This document shows, piece by piece, positions 21,918-34,500 of a stretch of 64,000 bases of DNA. Location: NCBI GenBank assembly GCA_936450465.1, contig OW388300.1:21329232-21393231 (forward strand), given 5' to 3'. The notes below the pieces were generated by a model. It was not told where the DNA came from and made no database searches. It saw only the letters and a program-made list of their open reading frames with translations. The DNA comes from Gibbula magus. Taxonomy: Eukaryota; Mollusca; Gastropoda; Trochida; Trochidae. The first letter of the stretch is position 1. Each line of letters opens with the position of its first letter. Position numbers and translations under genes: made by a program.

Positions 21918-22490
21918 ATAATATAGCATCATGTAACCAAGACAGAAAATTTCAAATATCCTCTGTATAGAGATTATTAACAAAGCGTGTTTCCGTATCA
22001 TTAATATCATATTTTTGGAATAAAAATTTCATTATGTGAGCCTTTGGCGAGCTTAATACATTATTTTTTATTCCAAATATATAAGGTTGTTCATGGAGAT
22101 GTTTTCAATTAGTTCATAAGCAACTATTTAATAATTAACAAGCACTCATAAAACGCTTGGTCACGTTGCTAGAATAAGGGAAGTAATTAAGATTTCTTGC
22201 TCTATGTCTTTCTAAGCATATATATATGCCCTTATATTGTGTCTGATGTAAATAACAAACATTTTCTATTTTTGTTTTATCTCTGATTTGGTGTTCTTTA
22301 TTTATCAGCATGTTGATGGTCAATTATTTTCACAAAATCAATTAGCATATATCCAGGAAAAAATATTAAACGAGAAACTGGTTATTTCTAAAAATAACAT
22401 TATGTATCATTGATAAATGTCGCCTTTACTGATTGGCTGCATTGGAAGTTAATTGTATAATTAGTGATGCCGTTTAGCCAGAGAGTTGCA

Positions 22491-22605
22491 GATTCTTTGA
22501 AGAGGATCCTTGGGGTTTTTAGCATAAAAATCCAAAATTTATGACAGTTTCAATTATAATTTTTATGCTATTGTACCCCAAGGAGGATCCCTTCTGAAAA
22601 AGAAT
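22491..22605 (-). mobile_element. 115-bp miniature DIRS derivative (termini only)
   Basis: The left side, GATTCTTTGAAGAGGATCC through GCATAAAA and ATGACAG, matches the reverse complement of the right terminal repeat of the DIRS element at 47101-53710. The right side, TACCCCAAGGAGGATCCC then TTCTGAAAAAGAAT, matches the reverse complement of that element's left end. The two distinct ends (GAAGAGG type and TTCAGAAGGG type) are both kept, in the order of a whole element lying in minus orientation, but everything internal is gone. Confidence 0.75.
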
Positions 22606-22666
22606 TGTTACTACCTAGTAAACATTGTGGGCTAGCATTTCTTGGGGCTAGTAAAAAAAGATCAAC

Positions 22667-22808
22667 CACAGGAACTCGATATCGTAAGTAAAACAAAGGT
22701 AAAACGTAGGTAAAACAAACCTACCCCCTATATAATATAGAGTATAGGGGGTAGGTTTGTTTTACCTACGTTTTACCTATGTTTTACTTACAATATCGAG
22801 TTCCTGTG
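22667..22808. repeat. 142-bp near-perfect palindrome (foldback element)
   Basis: Two arms of 66 bp differ at only two positions and are separated by a 10-bp AT-rich loop. The arms begin CACAGGAACTCGATAT and contain GGTAAAACGTAGGTAAAAC. Near-identity implies a recent origin or selection on the paired form. A transcript would fold into one long hairpin. Confidence 0.9.
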
Positions 22809-24984
22809 CTTTCAACCCCTGATACTAAACTGATCAATAACAATAAATAACACAATTTCATTCAGGTAGCCATATTTTATTTCCAACATGAACATTCATG
22901 GCACTTTTATTTATAAATATTTACATACATACACACATTCGTTATCAGGTTCATTCTTTGAACCATCCATCCAGACACGTGTACACAATCGCTCTCTCAC
23001 CCCTCCATTTGTAATCAGTAATACTGCTAAAACCATCATAATCCTAGTGTGTGAAAGAGGACACTGACTAATGAATTACACAATAGTACCAATTAACTTT
23101 GGCAAGATTCTTTACTTTGGTACATGAGATTCTTTGATAATACAATCATTTGAAATTCAAAATGACTCGTCCTCATCAAATTATTAAAATGGAATATAAT
23201 TCCTGGCAATTATTTCAGGATGCTCCCATTTCATTCTACTGCTGGTGTTACCAAAATGTTAAACATGTCATAACTAACTATTTTGAACATGACTATTTTC
23301 TAGTTCGTATTTTACATTTATATAGAACTAACCATCTAAAAGGCATTATAGCTATGATTCTACGGGGAAATAGTTAGCAAGACTTTCAGCAGTAACTTGT
23401 ACAACTGGATAATTTCCTCTAGATATGGAGATTTATACAGAGCTATCATTTTCACACTTTCTTGCATAGAGAAAATCAGACATACTTGCCTCCAAGAACC
23501 TAACTTTACACCCAGGTTTGGAATGCAAACAGCATTGAGATATGGAGGCAACATTTTAAGTTTGGAAATCAGATATACTTTTCGATCTATACAACAAGTC
23601 ATTATTTACACTGTATTCATATAGATATTATTGCACAATCTAAAGCCCTATTGCAAGATGCTGATCGAGTTTAGTGGAAGAGTTACCTCCCTTTGAGGCA
23701 GAAGGTCTCTTGATAACATAATAAATTACAACCTTTGATATATAAATAAAATATCAGTTCAGTAAGTTCAGTTTGATTACTTTCCTGAGAATATTACACA
23801 ATATTTTAAGAACAAAATTTCAAGTTGTATCTTTGAAGAACCTAAAAGACATTGATATAAATATTCATAAATCTATAACTTAACTTGGATGTCGGAAATC
23901 AAATTAAAGAATGAGAAAATACTTGTCACAATTAATGACAGAAAACCTCCCAGGAAATTTGTGGTTTGGTTTTGTTTTCCTAATAGTTTTCAGTCATTAC
24001 CTAACTGTACAAAAGCCATATGCAGTCACCAGGGAATGCCTTTAGTAGAACATTTCAAGACACCACAATCTATAGCTCTCAACATTATGTACATATTCAC
24101 TTTGGCTGAAGCTCTGAATTTCATTTTGATGGATTTCAATATTTTCCTAAAAAAAAATAAACATTGCAAATTGTTGATAAGATACGAAAATGTTTTTAGA
24201 ATATTTTCATCATAAACAATGGACATTTTCATTGATATGCTCACAAAGTTATAATATGAACAATGTTAACTAGCCTTGCAAAACAAAGGAATATGCACAG
24301 CCTTGTAGGAAACATTTCAAGGCTATATGAATGATCTTTCTTCAACATTGGTCAGCACTCGGCCATGCATGATATTGTGACTCTTCTTCGTTGAATTCAT
24401 GTTGAATGATGAAATGAGTGACGTTTTTGCGAATGGAAAGTCCAATGATCAATCCAGGTTGATGCTCGACTCTTTTGCACGGATGAAACAAATCGGAAAG
24501 TTCAACAGCAGGTTTCCGGAAATTTCAATCTCGTTCGTCAAGTCAACCTCAGCACTTTGATCTAGCACTTTCAGTTGCCATGGAGATGCAACATGGATGT
24601 TGAAATTGACATGACAATGACAATATATTGTCATCAGACAGTAATGTCAATGAGAGGCGACACATGGGCATGTGGATATCTACAAGACGAATCTTTCAGA
24701 CATCAGAGTCTTGTGATCAAGATTTACACTAAGTATCTTTGATTTGTGGTCACCGCTGTGAATCACTGCGCCAGGGGTTTACACGTATATCGGATGACAT
24801 GGACAAATCTTCCGATCACAGCTGTGAAGAAGAATGTCTGTCTAACGATGTTGACAAGTGTCTGATCACAGTTGACTTTACCCAGTGCATGTCCATATCA
24901 CAAATGGTATATCCATAGCTTGGTCAGTGAGATATTTCATCTCCGTAAGATGATCTAAAGCTCCTTGAGATCCACTGGAATTGC
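22809..24984 (-). other. Probable INSIG 3' untranslated region
   Basis: This stretch directly follows the INSIG stop codon (minus strand). It is free of recognisable transposable elements, unlike the DNA on either side. A minus-strand AATAAA occurs at 22876-22881, just before the repeats begin. A long 3' UTR is common for INSIG genes, but the true cleavage site cannot be read from sequence alone. No other gene was seen here: the small frames are AT-rich and unlike known proteins. Confidence 0.4.
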
Positions 24985-27404
24985 TCATTCTTCTTTCTGC
25001 TTACTGTCATCCTGAAAATTAAAGAAACAAATATATTTTTTATGGATTTCAGTATAAATGCAACTGAATTAAATAACACAATGAATCATTAGATTTGATC
25101 TCATAAAATAAATTTTTGAAGCAAGAATTTGGCAGAATGACAAGTATTTTTGAGAAATCAAAAGACAGTTGAGAGACAGTGTTGGAAATGAAATATTATC
25201 ACACATTACTTTAAACCAGCTTAACACATCCTCTGTAGTCTTAACAGGTAATTATTATAATTGTCAAAGATGTGTTGCTTACAATTGCCAACTGTCGACC
25301 TATATTGCCCATCGTAACACCGCCAGAGAAAAAGACACAGGGTAGCCATGATCTCACAAACAGGAAGTCGGGCTCGGTGTATCTGGGGGAGAAAGTTCAA
25401 ACATTAATACATTTATCTTAAATGGTTGTTATATAAAATAAAATCCTGAAGACATATTTCAACTTTCTCAATTCCTCATTTAGAGCACTTTTAGCACATT
25501 TAGTCCAAAATACATAATCCATTTCATTAGCCAGCAACATGATTTTGATCTCTAAATGATTATGGTAAAGCAATAAACTTCTAAGTACATCAACAATAAA
25601 CATAGTTTAAGATATCAAATCTAAATCAAAGCGGGCTAGAGATATTATAAGTGACAAACTGTTAGAACAAATTACCCCAAACCAATCACTTGATTAATCA
25701 ATGCATTTTTACCTATAAACTCCATTATAGACAAGAAGTTGAGCAACAAATGTAGCGATGACAGCGATGGCGACCCCAAGACCGAACCCGCTCCTAGATC
25801 TGTCAAACAACCACCACAGTCCAATAGACATAGCAGCTAGAGACAGAGACAGCTGGAGATTGTTGGCGAAGTCAATTTTCTAATTTGGGTTAAGGAATTT
25901 CACCCACATGAATGCATGATTTTATGAAATATTTCTATTAAAATTTAAACGTCCAGAATAATAGTTTCTAATGCAAAATGGAGAATCAGATTAATTCATT
26001 AATTGATGCTAAAGAATTCCAATGATTTCAAGCAATGAGCTTTGTAAGAGAAAATCTTGAATTGATTTTGATGAATACTGTTAAAGTATAACTTCTGGAC
26101 ATTTTGTCAATATATTAACAACATTTTATATCAAAACATTTCAAAAACTGATTTTTTTATTCTTGGTATTGGATAAAAGAAAACAGACTTAACTAAATGA
26201 GTCATGCTTAAAGCTATTACTGATAAATGTAAATATATAATTCAACATAGTTCAAGACTTGTGACAATTGACAGGCAAGGATACAGCACTAGCATGGTTG
26301 ATACCGACGAAGACTGCAACACATCTCATTACGCTTGACCACTCTCTCTTGAAACAAGGCGTTTCACCCAACTTCCTGTCTAGCATCGGATACAGGAGGC
26401 CAATCACAGCTGCAACATTGAACAAAAAAATTTAATCATCATTTAAAATTTAATGTCTTGAATTCTTTAATTTTGTTCAGGTTAAATATTTCACTTTGAA
26501 AACAGATACTTAATGAAAATGACTATCGGAATAGCATTTTATTTGTATCACAGATTTATACAAATTTCAATTTTGATTAGGTCAACGCAAGTGTTGCTTG
26601 AACATTGCTAAGTTCCCAATTACATGTATACTCTATTCATGCAAATTCAACAGTAAGGATAGATGCCTTATCAAGTTGAAATAAATGATAAATTCATAAT
26701 AATAAACCAGTAAATAATCTCTAGTGTATGAAATAAAGCTCATCCGCCAGTCCGTACAGGGGTAGAAACTAACTTCAAACATATGGTAGCCTGAAGGGCT
26801 AGTCTTTTTTATTTCTACGCCCAATAGAAGTATCACTAGCCCGTATCTCCGAGTAATCTAACAATTATAACTTGTTATGTTTGAACTACAATGGTAAGTA
26901 TTTTCCCTACTTCCATCATTCATATCTGATACCATTGTTGCTGATAAAAACAAGAATTTCTACTCATACTTGAGTATTTCATTATGATTCAGTATTTTTT
27001 AAAGGCCCACAGGGCTAGTAGAAGCTAACATTTACTAGCCCGGTGTTATTTTACTAGCCTGGGGCCGAAGGACTAGTGTAAATTTCTAGCCCTGCCGTAC
27101 CATGGTAACAGGTAAGTTTTTGTTTGAGCTTGCAACCTTTTGAGAATTGTTGTTAACTTTTCAATCTAATTGATAAAACAACACTTTGAGCTTGCTACAT
27201 TGACATCTCAGTAGAGTTCATACCTGCAGCAGTTCCACAAGACGGTGGAACCCACCAGGCGGAGGAGAAAAGACTCGCTAGCACCTCCGGTGGGAACACG
27301 GTAACCTGGCGTTGTACTTGCAACAAGTTCAGAACTAGAGCGAAGAATACCCCCACACTGAACAATACTGTCCCCCTCATCGCCAGCTGCAGAAATGTTG
27401 CCAT
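24985..27404 (-). CDS. INSIG: INSIG, insulin-induced gene protein (ER sterol regulator), complete
   Basis: The product holds the SREBP-SCAP complex in the ER when sterols are high and helps target HMG-CoA reductase for degradation. Coding exons on the minus strand are 27404-27224, 26409-26285, 25879-25713, 25382-25283 and 25011-24985 (181, 125, 167, 100 and 27 nt). All have GT-AG ends and matching phases, giving 199 residues plus stop TGA. The exons read in order [20 protein letters not shown] (TM1), [57 protein letters not shown] and [12 protein letters not shown] then [10 protein letters not shown]. These match INSIG1/2 along the whole six-helix core, including the FDRSRSG loop whose Asp is needed for SCAP and reductase binding. 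The N terminus is short (RG begins at residue 9), and human INSIG2 is 225 residues. The ATG at 27404 is chosen because an acceptor at 27439 places it in the second exon after a noncoding first exon. There is one gene here, so INSIG1 and INSIG2 are not distinguished. Confidence 0.95.
26750..27105. mobile_element. MITE in INSIG intron between coding exons 1 and 2
   Basis: The left side GTACAGGGGTAGAAA and the right side TTTCTAGCCCTGCCGTAC form an imperfect terminal inverted repeat. GGGCTAGT or its complement recurs at least six times inside. It is about 350 bp with no coding content. It lies wholly within the intron 26410-27223. Confidence 0.5.
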
Positions 27405-28193
27405 TGTGTAGAAGTCTAGTTGTTGAATCTAATAAATCTGCAACATAAAAAAGTTAACATAAGAATAAAGCACTGCTGCTAAGTGTAGTTTCCTTTGTGT
27501 AATTGAATGGCAACTAAATGTGTAAATCCAGATTATTTTAACATCAAAAAGAAAAGATTATGCTTAGTATGTGTTCTACAAGGAACTCTGATGAAGATTA
27601 CCATCACACAAGATAAGAGAACACACACCTAATATTGAATCTGATATGCGACACCTCTGTGCACAATCCTTGGTAAAAGTTTAGGTCTAATCATGTGATT
27701 GATGACGAGAAGCCAGATTACAAACTATATATTTAGACATTGCATATTTACTAAATATAGTTTCTTTATGTCATATAGTCAATAAATCTTCGAACACAAT
27801 TGAATGACTATCTCTACAAGTCAAACAAATGTTCGAGAGGCGCTGGTAAATCATTCAAAGAATGGGTCAAATGTCAGTTCTTACGTCATTGAAGTTTGAT
27901 AAACATATGCGTTATGCATTTATTAGTTTGCATGATTAAATGTATAATGTTTGGAGGATTGATTAAAAATATATGCTAAATATTCGCATCAAAGGATTTG
28001 AAGAAGCGTCATTGAAGTTTGATGATGCAGACGCCAAGATGTGCAAGGGTCTAAAGTCCACTCCCAAAGCATGCAGATCTTTCGTGATCAGCTGACAGAA
28101 ACCGACGTCAACAAACGAGAAAGAAAGATCACTATAAAATAAACTACGATACAAAATAATGTCTAAGTTGGATAATATGACAGCTGGACTTAC

Positions 28194-28330
28194 CTAGAAC
28201 AGTTAGAGAAGCTTTCAGTTCGGTGGACACAGTTGTTGTGACGCGTTCCAGGCCAAACAGTAAATACTACCGACTACCGGTAAAATCGCACGGTCTTGAA
28301 TCGTAAGACTAGCATCACACCATCGCACTC
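28194..28330 (-). other. INSIG: INSIG noncoding first exon (5' UTR)
   Basis: On the minus strand a strong donor, CTAG|GTAAGTCC, lies at 28193-28188. An acceptor, TTGCAG at 27439-27444, opens the exon holding the INSIG start codon. The stretch upstream of the donor has no in-frame start and is GC-richer than its surroundings. The transcription start is not visible, so 28330 is an estimate. Confidence 0.5.
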
Positions 28331-28578
28331 GCCTGACGAGCCTGGACCAATCAAATTCGAAAACGTCACCACGTGTTCATTCCATTGAATGGGGTCACGC
28401 GGTCGATTGCATTTACGGGTCAACGAACCAGCCAATCAAAATGCATAGTTACGGATAGTGCGCGCTTTGAAAGGGGTCAAGTTTATTCCTTATCGCTTCC
28501 GGGTTATGCTATGTTTACATCGGAAAAGGTCGAAAAGAGCCCAGTGCCAGTCTGTCACATGATCATCATTTATCCAAA
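28331..28578. promoter_or_regulatory. Shared divergent promoter of INSIG and CCDC93
   Basis: Fewer than 400 bp separate the INSIG first-exon donor and the CCDC93 start codon. The stretch has CCAAT at 28347-28351 and 28432-28436. A GTCACCACGTG block at 28365-28375 contains the E-box CACGTG overlapping an SRE-like TCACCAC. No TATA box was seen in a sensible position. CpGs are frequent compared with the AT-rich surroundings. Known vertebrate INSIG promoters respond to SREBP; binding here is inference. Confidence 0.55.
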
Positions 28579-31500
28579 ATGGCTGCGCCCAGTCCTGGAG
28601 GAAGTATTTTCGCCGGAAGACCGCGAACAGGGTCAACAAAATTCCCCCCTGCCCAGTTAGATGCAGACGGTCGTGAAGTTGAGGTATTTGTGGACCGTTT
28701 TGAAAATAATTCTGCATCTATTAGCGTGTGATCTTGCCAGAGACACTTGTCAATAGCCAACAATATTCCCAAAAGTGGGCGGGGCCTTGAAATTGAAAAC
28801 AGAACCTTACACAAAACACAAAATAAAGTTGACATTACCATTGGTAAAACTCAAAGGATTAAAATCCTTGATGCTGTTTTTCTTCCTACGTTGATTCTTT
28901 AAATTGACAGCATAAATATTTTTTTTAATTCATAATAGATTTGGCATAAAATGATGAATTCACAAAATATAGAAAAAGGAATTCTCGTCTCAAGAAATCT
29001 GGCCTTCAGTGCAGTGCTTTGACATTATTTGGGGAGTACTGCAGTGAATTTACCAGGCGCTAATAATTATCAAATGCAATGCACTACCAACTCTTACCTT
29101 AGACAAACTAACTCTAAAAAATTGTCGAAAGGGTCCCAGGGTTTAACAATATATCGGTAGTCAAGAGATACCCAAGGGCTTAAGAAGAAAGTCTAACTGG
29201 AATCCAAGGGCTAAAAGATACTTAGATAGTACAAAATCAACAAGATCGATGTGGGACCGATAAAAAGCAGTCATTCCTTATTTTGATGGACTTACATGCA
29301 AATTAAATGTGTAGCTTGTAAGTTCTACATGTATGAAATTAGTTCCATGTCGATGGATCATAATTCATTGATAAGCAATGGAAATTTAAACAATGTTTAT
29401 GAGGTTGTAACCAAAATAATACCTAAAAAATGTGAGAACTTTGAAAAGGAACAAAATTATATCAGAAAATCATTTATGCTACATACAGATATGAAAACAA
29501 AGTAAAAATACAAGACTAAATTTGCCAAGGTCAAGGTGTCCATTGAAGGAAATAATGCCAAAAGTAATTAAGTGATCAAGTCACATTTGAATGACAAATT
29601 TATATATTTTTCATCAATGTTCTAAACTTCCTGGGTATTGTGAAAGACGTAACCTCTTTTAATGATCCACAATACACCATGTACCCATTTTTATCTATGT
29701 CATATATCTGAATCAACTTTGTAATGATTGATCTGATGACTTGACTGCTGGTGATGCATTTTTATAAAAAGATTGTGTAATCTTTTATTCTTATTATCAT
29801 ATACAATAAAAGAATGTTATCTGTGAACTGAAATATACTCCTGTCAAGCTAAAAAAGAAATATTTTAAAGGGACACTACATGTTTTTCATGAAATTTTAT
29901 TAGATTTGATACATCCAAAAAAATCAAATGTCCTGGTTTAAGTCCAATTTATCTCACTCGACTTGCATATGTATTTCCTAACACCAAATATTTGACAATA
30001 ACTTGTTTTCAATGAAACTCGACCAGCGGCTTATACACTATGAGAAGCTGAATTCATGCGCCCCATTTACATGTATGCCAGTTATATGGTCCATTGACCA
30101 GTACCAACCAATATCTGACTCTTTTTCTGCTACATATAAGTTGAACAATTGAGGCGCGACAGCCATGGAACATTGTCCGGTTTTCGATCATAATCAAGAC
30201 CAAACATCTTAATAATGTAAATATACTGAACAGATTGGCACTAAAAGGGTAATTTTCGACAACAGTCATTACTTCTCGATAAAATAACACCCTTGGTAAC
30301 TTTTGACCTATGTTACTAAATAACATACAGAGTGTCCATTTAAAGAGTGTCACCATGATTATTTATAAAATGTTACTAAAATGCTCAGTGGGTCACTTGC
30401 TTTATGTATAGGTTAATCACCCAAACAAGGTAGTTATTTAGATTAACTATGCGAGGGCGTTAGCCCGAGCAGAGTTAATCTAAATAACTATCGCAGTTTT
30501 GGGTGATTAAACGGCTTATACCACGTGGGAATATTGTTTTTACGTACGTTTAATGAATGAGATGTAAAGAAAATGATCATTACAAGTGAAAAAAAATGTT
30601 TTTTTAATTCAAATAATTGCCCTAGGGCGGTTATCAAGGTTATGTGAAATAACCCCTCTGAGAACAATAGACATAACGGACCCTAGTGGTATAATTCTGG
30701 ATAGTTTGAAGAGTGATTCCCTGCCCCACACTGAGACATGATTTGAGAGACTTATGGTGTCATTCTGGGTAAGTGGCTTTATTTAAAATGTACTTTGTCC
30801 CCCCAGCAGAAAGTGGGTTCCTGGTATTTACAAGGTTTTGTGAATGTGAACTTTGAGTGCTACACCAGTTCAGGTTAAACCAGGGTAGTAATGTTTTTCC
30901 AGCACGTACAGCAACCACTTGTTTATTTGATTATTAGCGCTATTCAAGATGACTTATTATTACTGTTACGTTGAAGGTGGAGACTAGAGAGGACGAGGAA
31001 CAGAATGTCAAACTGCAGCAGACTGTGGAGCTGCTTCTGGCTGCTGGATACTTCCGTGCCAGGATCAAGGGCTTGTCTCCGTTTGACAAGGTAAATAGTG
31101 CTAGAGGCATTCCCAAAAAAATAATGATCTTCATTATTCTTAATAACTGTAGCACGCCATACTTACTGAACTAAAGTGCTCTCACAAAAGGGAAAATAAG
31201 TGTTACCGATGACTAAATAATACTTCTGAATCATTAAAAGAGTTCTAAAACTCAGTTTTTGTCTTTCGTTATTAAAAAGTTTCAAATTTAGGTACATTAA
31301 AGCGTGTATTCATTTCACGTTATGCAAAAAATCCAAGATGGCGACAGAACCCTCCTTTTAATGTATTGAGATGAATCCTGTCAGGTGGTGGGCGGAATGA
31401 CCTGGTGTATCACTACGTGCAACTTTGATGTTGATGTCGACTTACTCTTCCAAGAAAACTCAACTATCGGCCAGAAAATGTAAGACTTTTGAAAAATAAT

Positions 31501-34500
31501 TATTACATTTCACTTTTTTCTTGCAAGTAAATAGTTTCCTTGAATTCAAGACTAAGATATAGTCAGAAAAGAAACATGATGAAAAAAATGCTGAATTCAT
31601 AAGACAAACTGAATGAAACCAGAACATTGTAATTTATCTTTTATCTCAGGCATATTTCTCTTAAATTAAAAATTTAATAATAAGGTGCCTTGACTTTTCT
31701 ACTGAATGAGGAAGACTGTATGAGGAAAGTGTTTTAGAGATTTTTATGTTCTTGTCTCTACCTCAGTTCTCTGACGGAGAAGATTGTGGCAGTTCTGCCA
31801 AGGATGAAGTGTCCGCACCGCATCGAACCGCATCAGATCCAGGGTCTCGACTTTATACACATCTTCCCTGTTGTACAGGTAAGATTCGTCTCCATCCTCC
31901 TTTTCCTAGATTCCCTCTCAATACTCTCATTACTTGTTGATATACGTTTGAACCGAAACATTCCACCTGATGAAGGAGTAAGTATATAATCCGAAATGTC
32001 GTGTAGTTTCACAATAAAGAAGTTGGTATTCAGAAAATCTTCCTGTTCTCAAACCATACCTGATTACTTTATTAATGGAATTGTTGAGCAGGGGCACTCG
32101 TCAAGGTTACTGGGGTAGAATATTGTCCAATTGCAACTTTAGTAGTCATGCAGCTTTAACTATCAATGTCAACGTACAATTCGGCATCTAACAAAAGATT
32201 ATTTAAGTGGATGAATTTTGCAATAAAAGATTAAAATCTATGTCAGGTTAATGTACAAATACATAAGCAAGTGAAAATCTCACTCTTCTGGTTTCAAAAA
32301 TTTTTAACCCTTGAGATATTTCTCATCTAGGAAGCTTAAAACAGTAGGTTGAAGTGATGTGATTGATGTAGCATTTAATCAAAATATTTATTATTTTCAG
32401 TGGCTGGTGAAGAGAGCTATCGAGACAAGAGAGGAAATGGGGGACCAGATCAGGATGTTTTCTGTCTCTCAGTTCAACAAGAACTACTCCACCCCCGAGG
32501 TTAGTATCTTCTAGAGGTGTGCAGTATTAGTATTCAGTTAGAACTCATAAAACCAGATCTTAGTTAACAAGAAATCTCATTTTCAGGTCATTTTTATCCA
32601 AAAAACATTCTCTTATGTTTTTTAAGTGACTCTATTTAACGTTTTTCGGTTTCCGGATTTGGACAGTTAATTTTACCATTTTTGAATCGGTTGAAGTATT
32701 TCTTAGATATACGCACGATCCCATCCACATCAACCAACAAATAAGTGAAGTGGGCCACAAAAAACACACTTGTTTTGACAAGTGACAAGTTCACTGTTAA
32801 TCTGCATTAATGACAATTCCAGGGTAGTGATAGGATCTGATTTTGAGTGAAACATTTTACTGTTAAAGGTACATCCATTGTGTTGTTGGGGGTTGCATAT
32901 TCCAAATGTTATAAATGGTTTAACTTTATCTAGAAGTACCGACTTATTGAAAACTACCATTTTGATGATAGTCGACCTAGTATATTGACGATATGAAGGT
33001 AAAAGTAGTGATTTCTGATCGAAAACCGGACAATGCATCGCGATTGAGGCTCGCCAATGAGTCAAAGTAATTTTTGAATCTTATTTATAACTGACAAAAT
33101 GACAAATTTGGGTTGATACTGTTTGATAGGTTATATAACAACTGTGCATGTAATTGGGACGTGCAGTTTCGGTTTGTGCACATGCATAATGATATATGAT
33201 ATGTTTGGCGATTGGGTATGAATATGGAAGCTGAGTGAATTTGTTTGTATTGTAAACAGCACATACGGTGAGTTGGAGCGTATTAAAGCCAAATAAATTT
33301 GTATGAAACACAATAGATGTACCTTTAAGTTGTTTATACAGTTAAAGCAATAAAAGGGTAGCATGTTGTGGTTCATGGTTAATACTCTCATTATTATGGC
33401 AGTCCATCAATAGCCAGTCAAGCTACTCAACACAAGGGTTATATGTAGTGACAGCCAGGAATAAATTGGTCTTTACAAGAATCAGAATCCTAAAGTAGGG
33501 GCAGATACAGCTTTTTGAGTTGGGATATATGTGCACTTTTCCAGACCTGTAAAATTCTCTCAGTGGATGGGGATGGGGAGGGAGTGGCAGCTTTTGAGAT
33601 TGGATAGCATTTTAAGTGACGCAAAATGATCCAATATTTTTTTTTTTGTCTATGATTGATTTCAATTTGTTGGTGTGTAATTTCTAAGGGAAGATTAATT
33701 TAATATATATTTGGGAAAATAAAGAGTTTGTATCTTATTAGGTGAACTTGAACCACATATCCAGTTAGCCGGATATCCAATTATCCAGACATTTTATGGA
33801 AAAATGAAGTGTCTGGCTTAACAGGTTCTCACTGTACGGAGTGTACAGTTACAGTACATTATTGCAACATGATTTTTCATTTATCAATAAAGAAATAGCA
33901 ATTGCTTTGCGTGGACCTGATTCACTGAACACAATCATAGAAATTCAGTTCATACCTGCATAAACCTGCCACACCCCCTAAATATGAGGTTCATGGCCAG
34001 TTGTGTTGTGGATTTTCATTAGCTGATGAACAAGTTGTAGGCGGAGCTGATAGTCCAATGACAATTTGTTTGACTCTTGTCTCTTCCATGTTTTTGAGTT
34101 TTGAATTCATACACATAAATAGTGCAGCTCTAATTGTTGCAAATTTTAAAATATTTAGAGCAATGAAACCTTTTGAAAACATCAAGAATGTGTATATTTA
34201 TTCATAAGAATTGACCGCAAAATTTATTAAATTCATTGAAGTATAAACTTAAAAACCACTGTGCACACTTAGCGTATATTCGCTATGCGGATTTACACAG
34301 TTTGCACAGCGTTTTTTAAGTTTATACCTCTATGATCTTCATAAATTTTGAAGTAACTTCTTACATATATTGCACGGAACAATTTTGAGTGAAATATATT
34401 CATATAATGAAAAGAGTTAGAAGGCTGAAATATTGTGTACAGACTCTTCAGCTAATGGGGATTATAAATTGGGGAGATATCCATCATGTTTTAGTGAAAG

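Noticed and set aside
28490..28841. Antisense frames across CCDC93 exon 1 and the promoter
   Set aside because: They overlap a well-supported exon and promoter and have no recognisable content.
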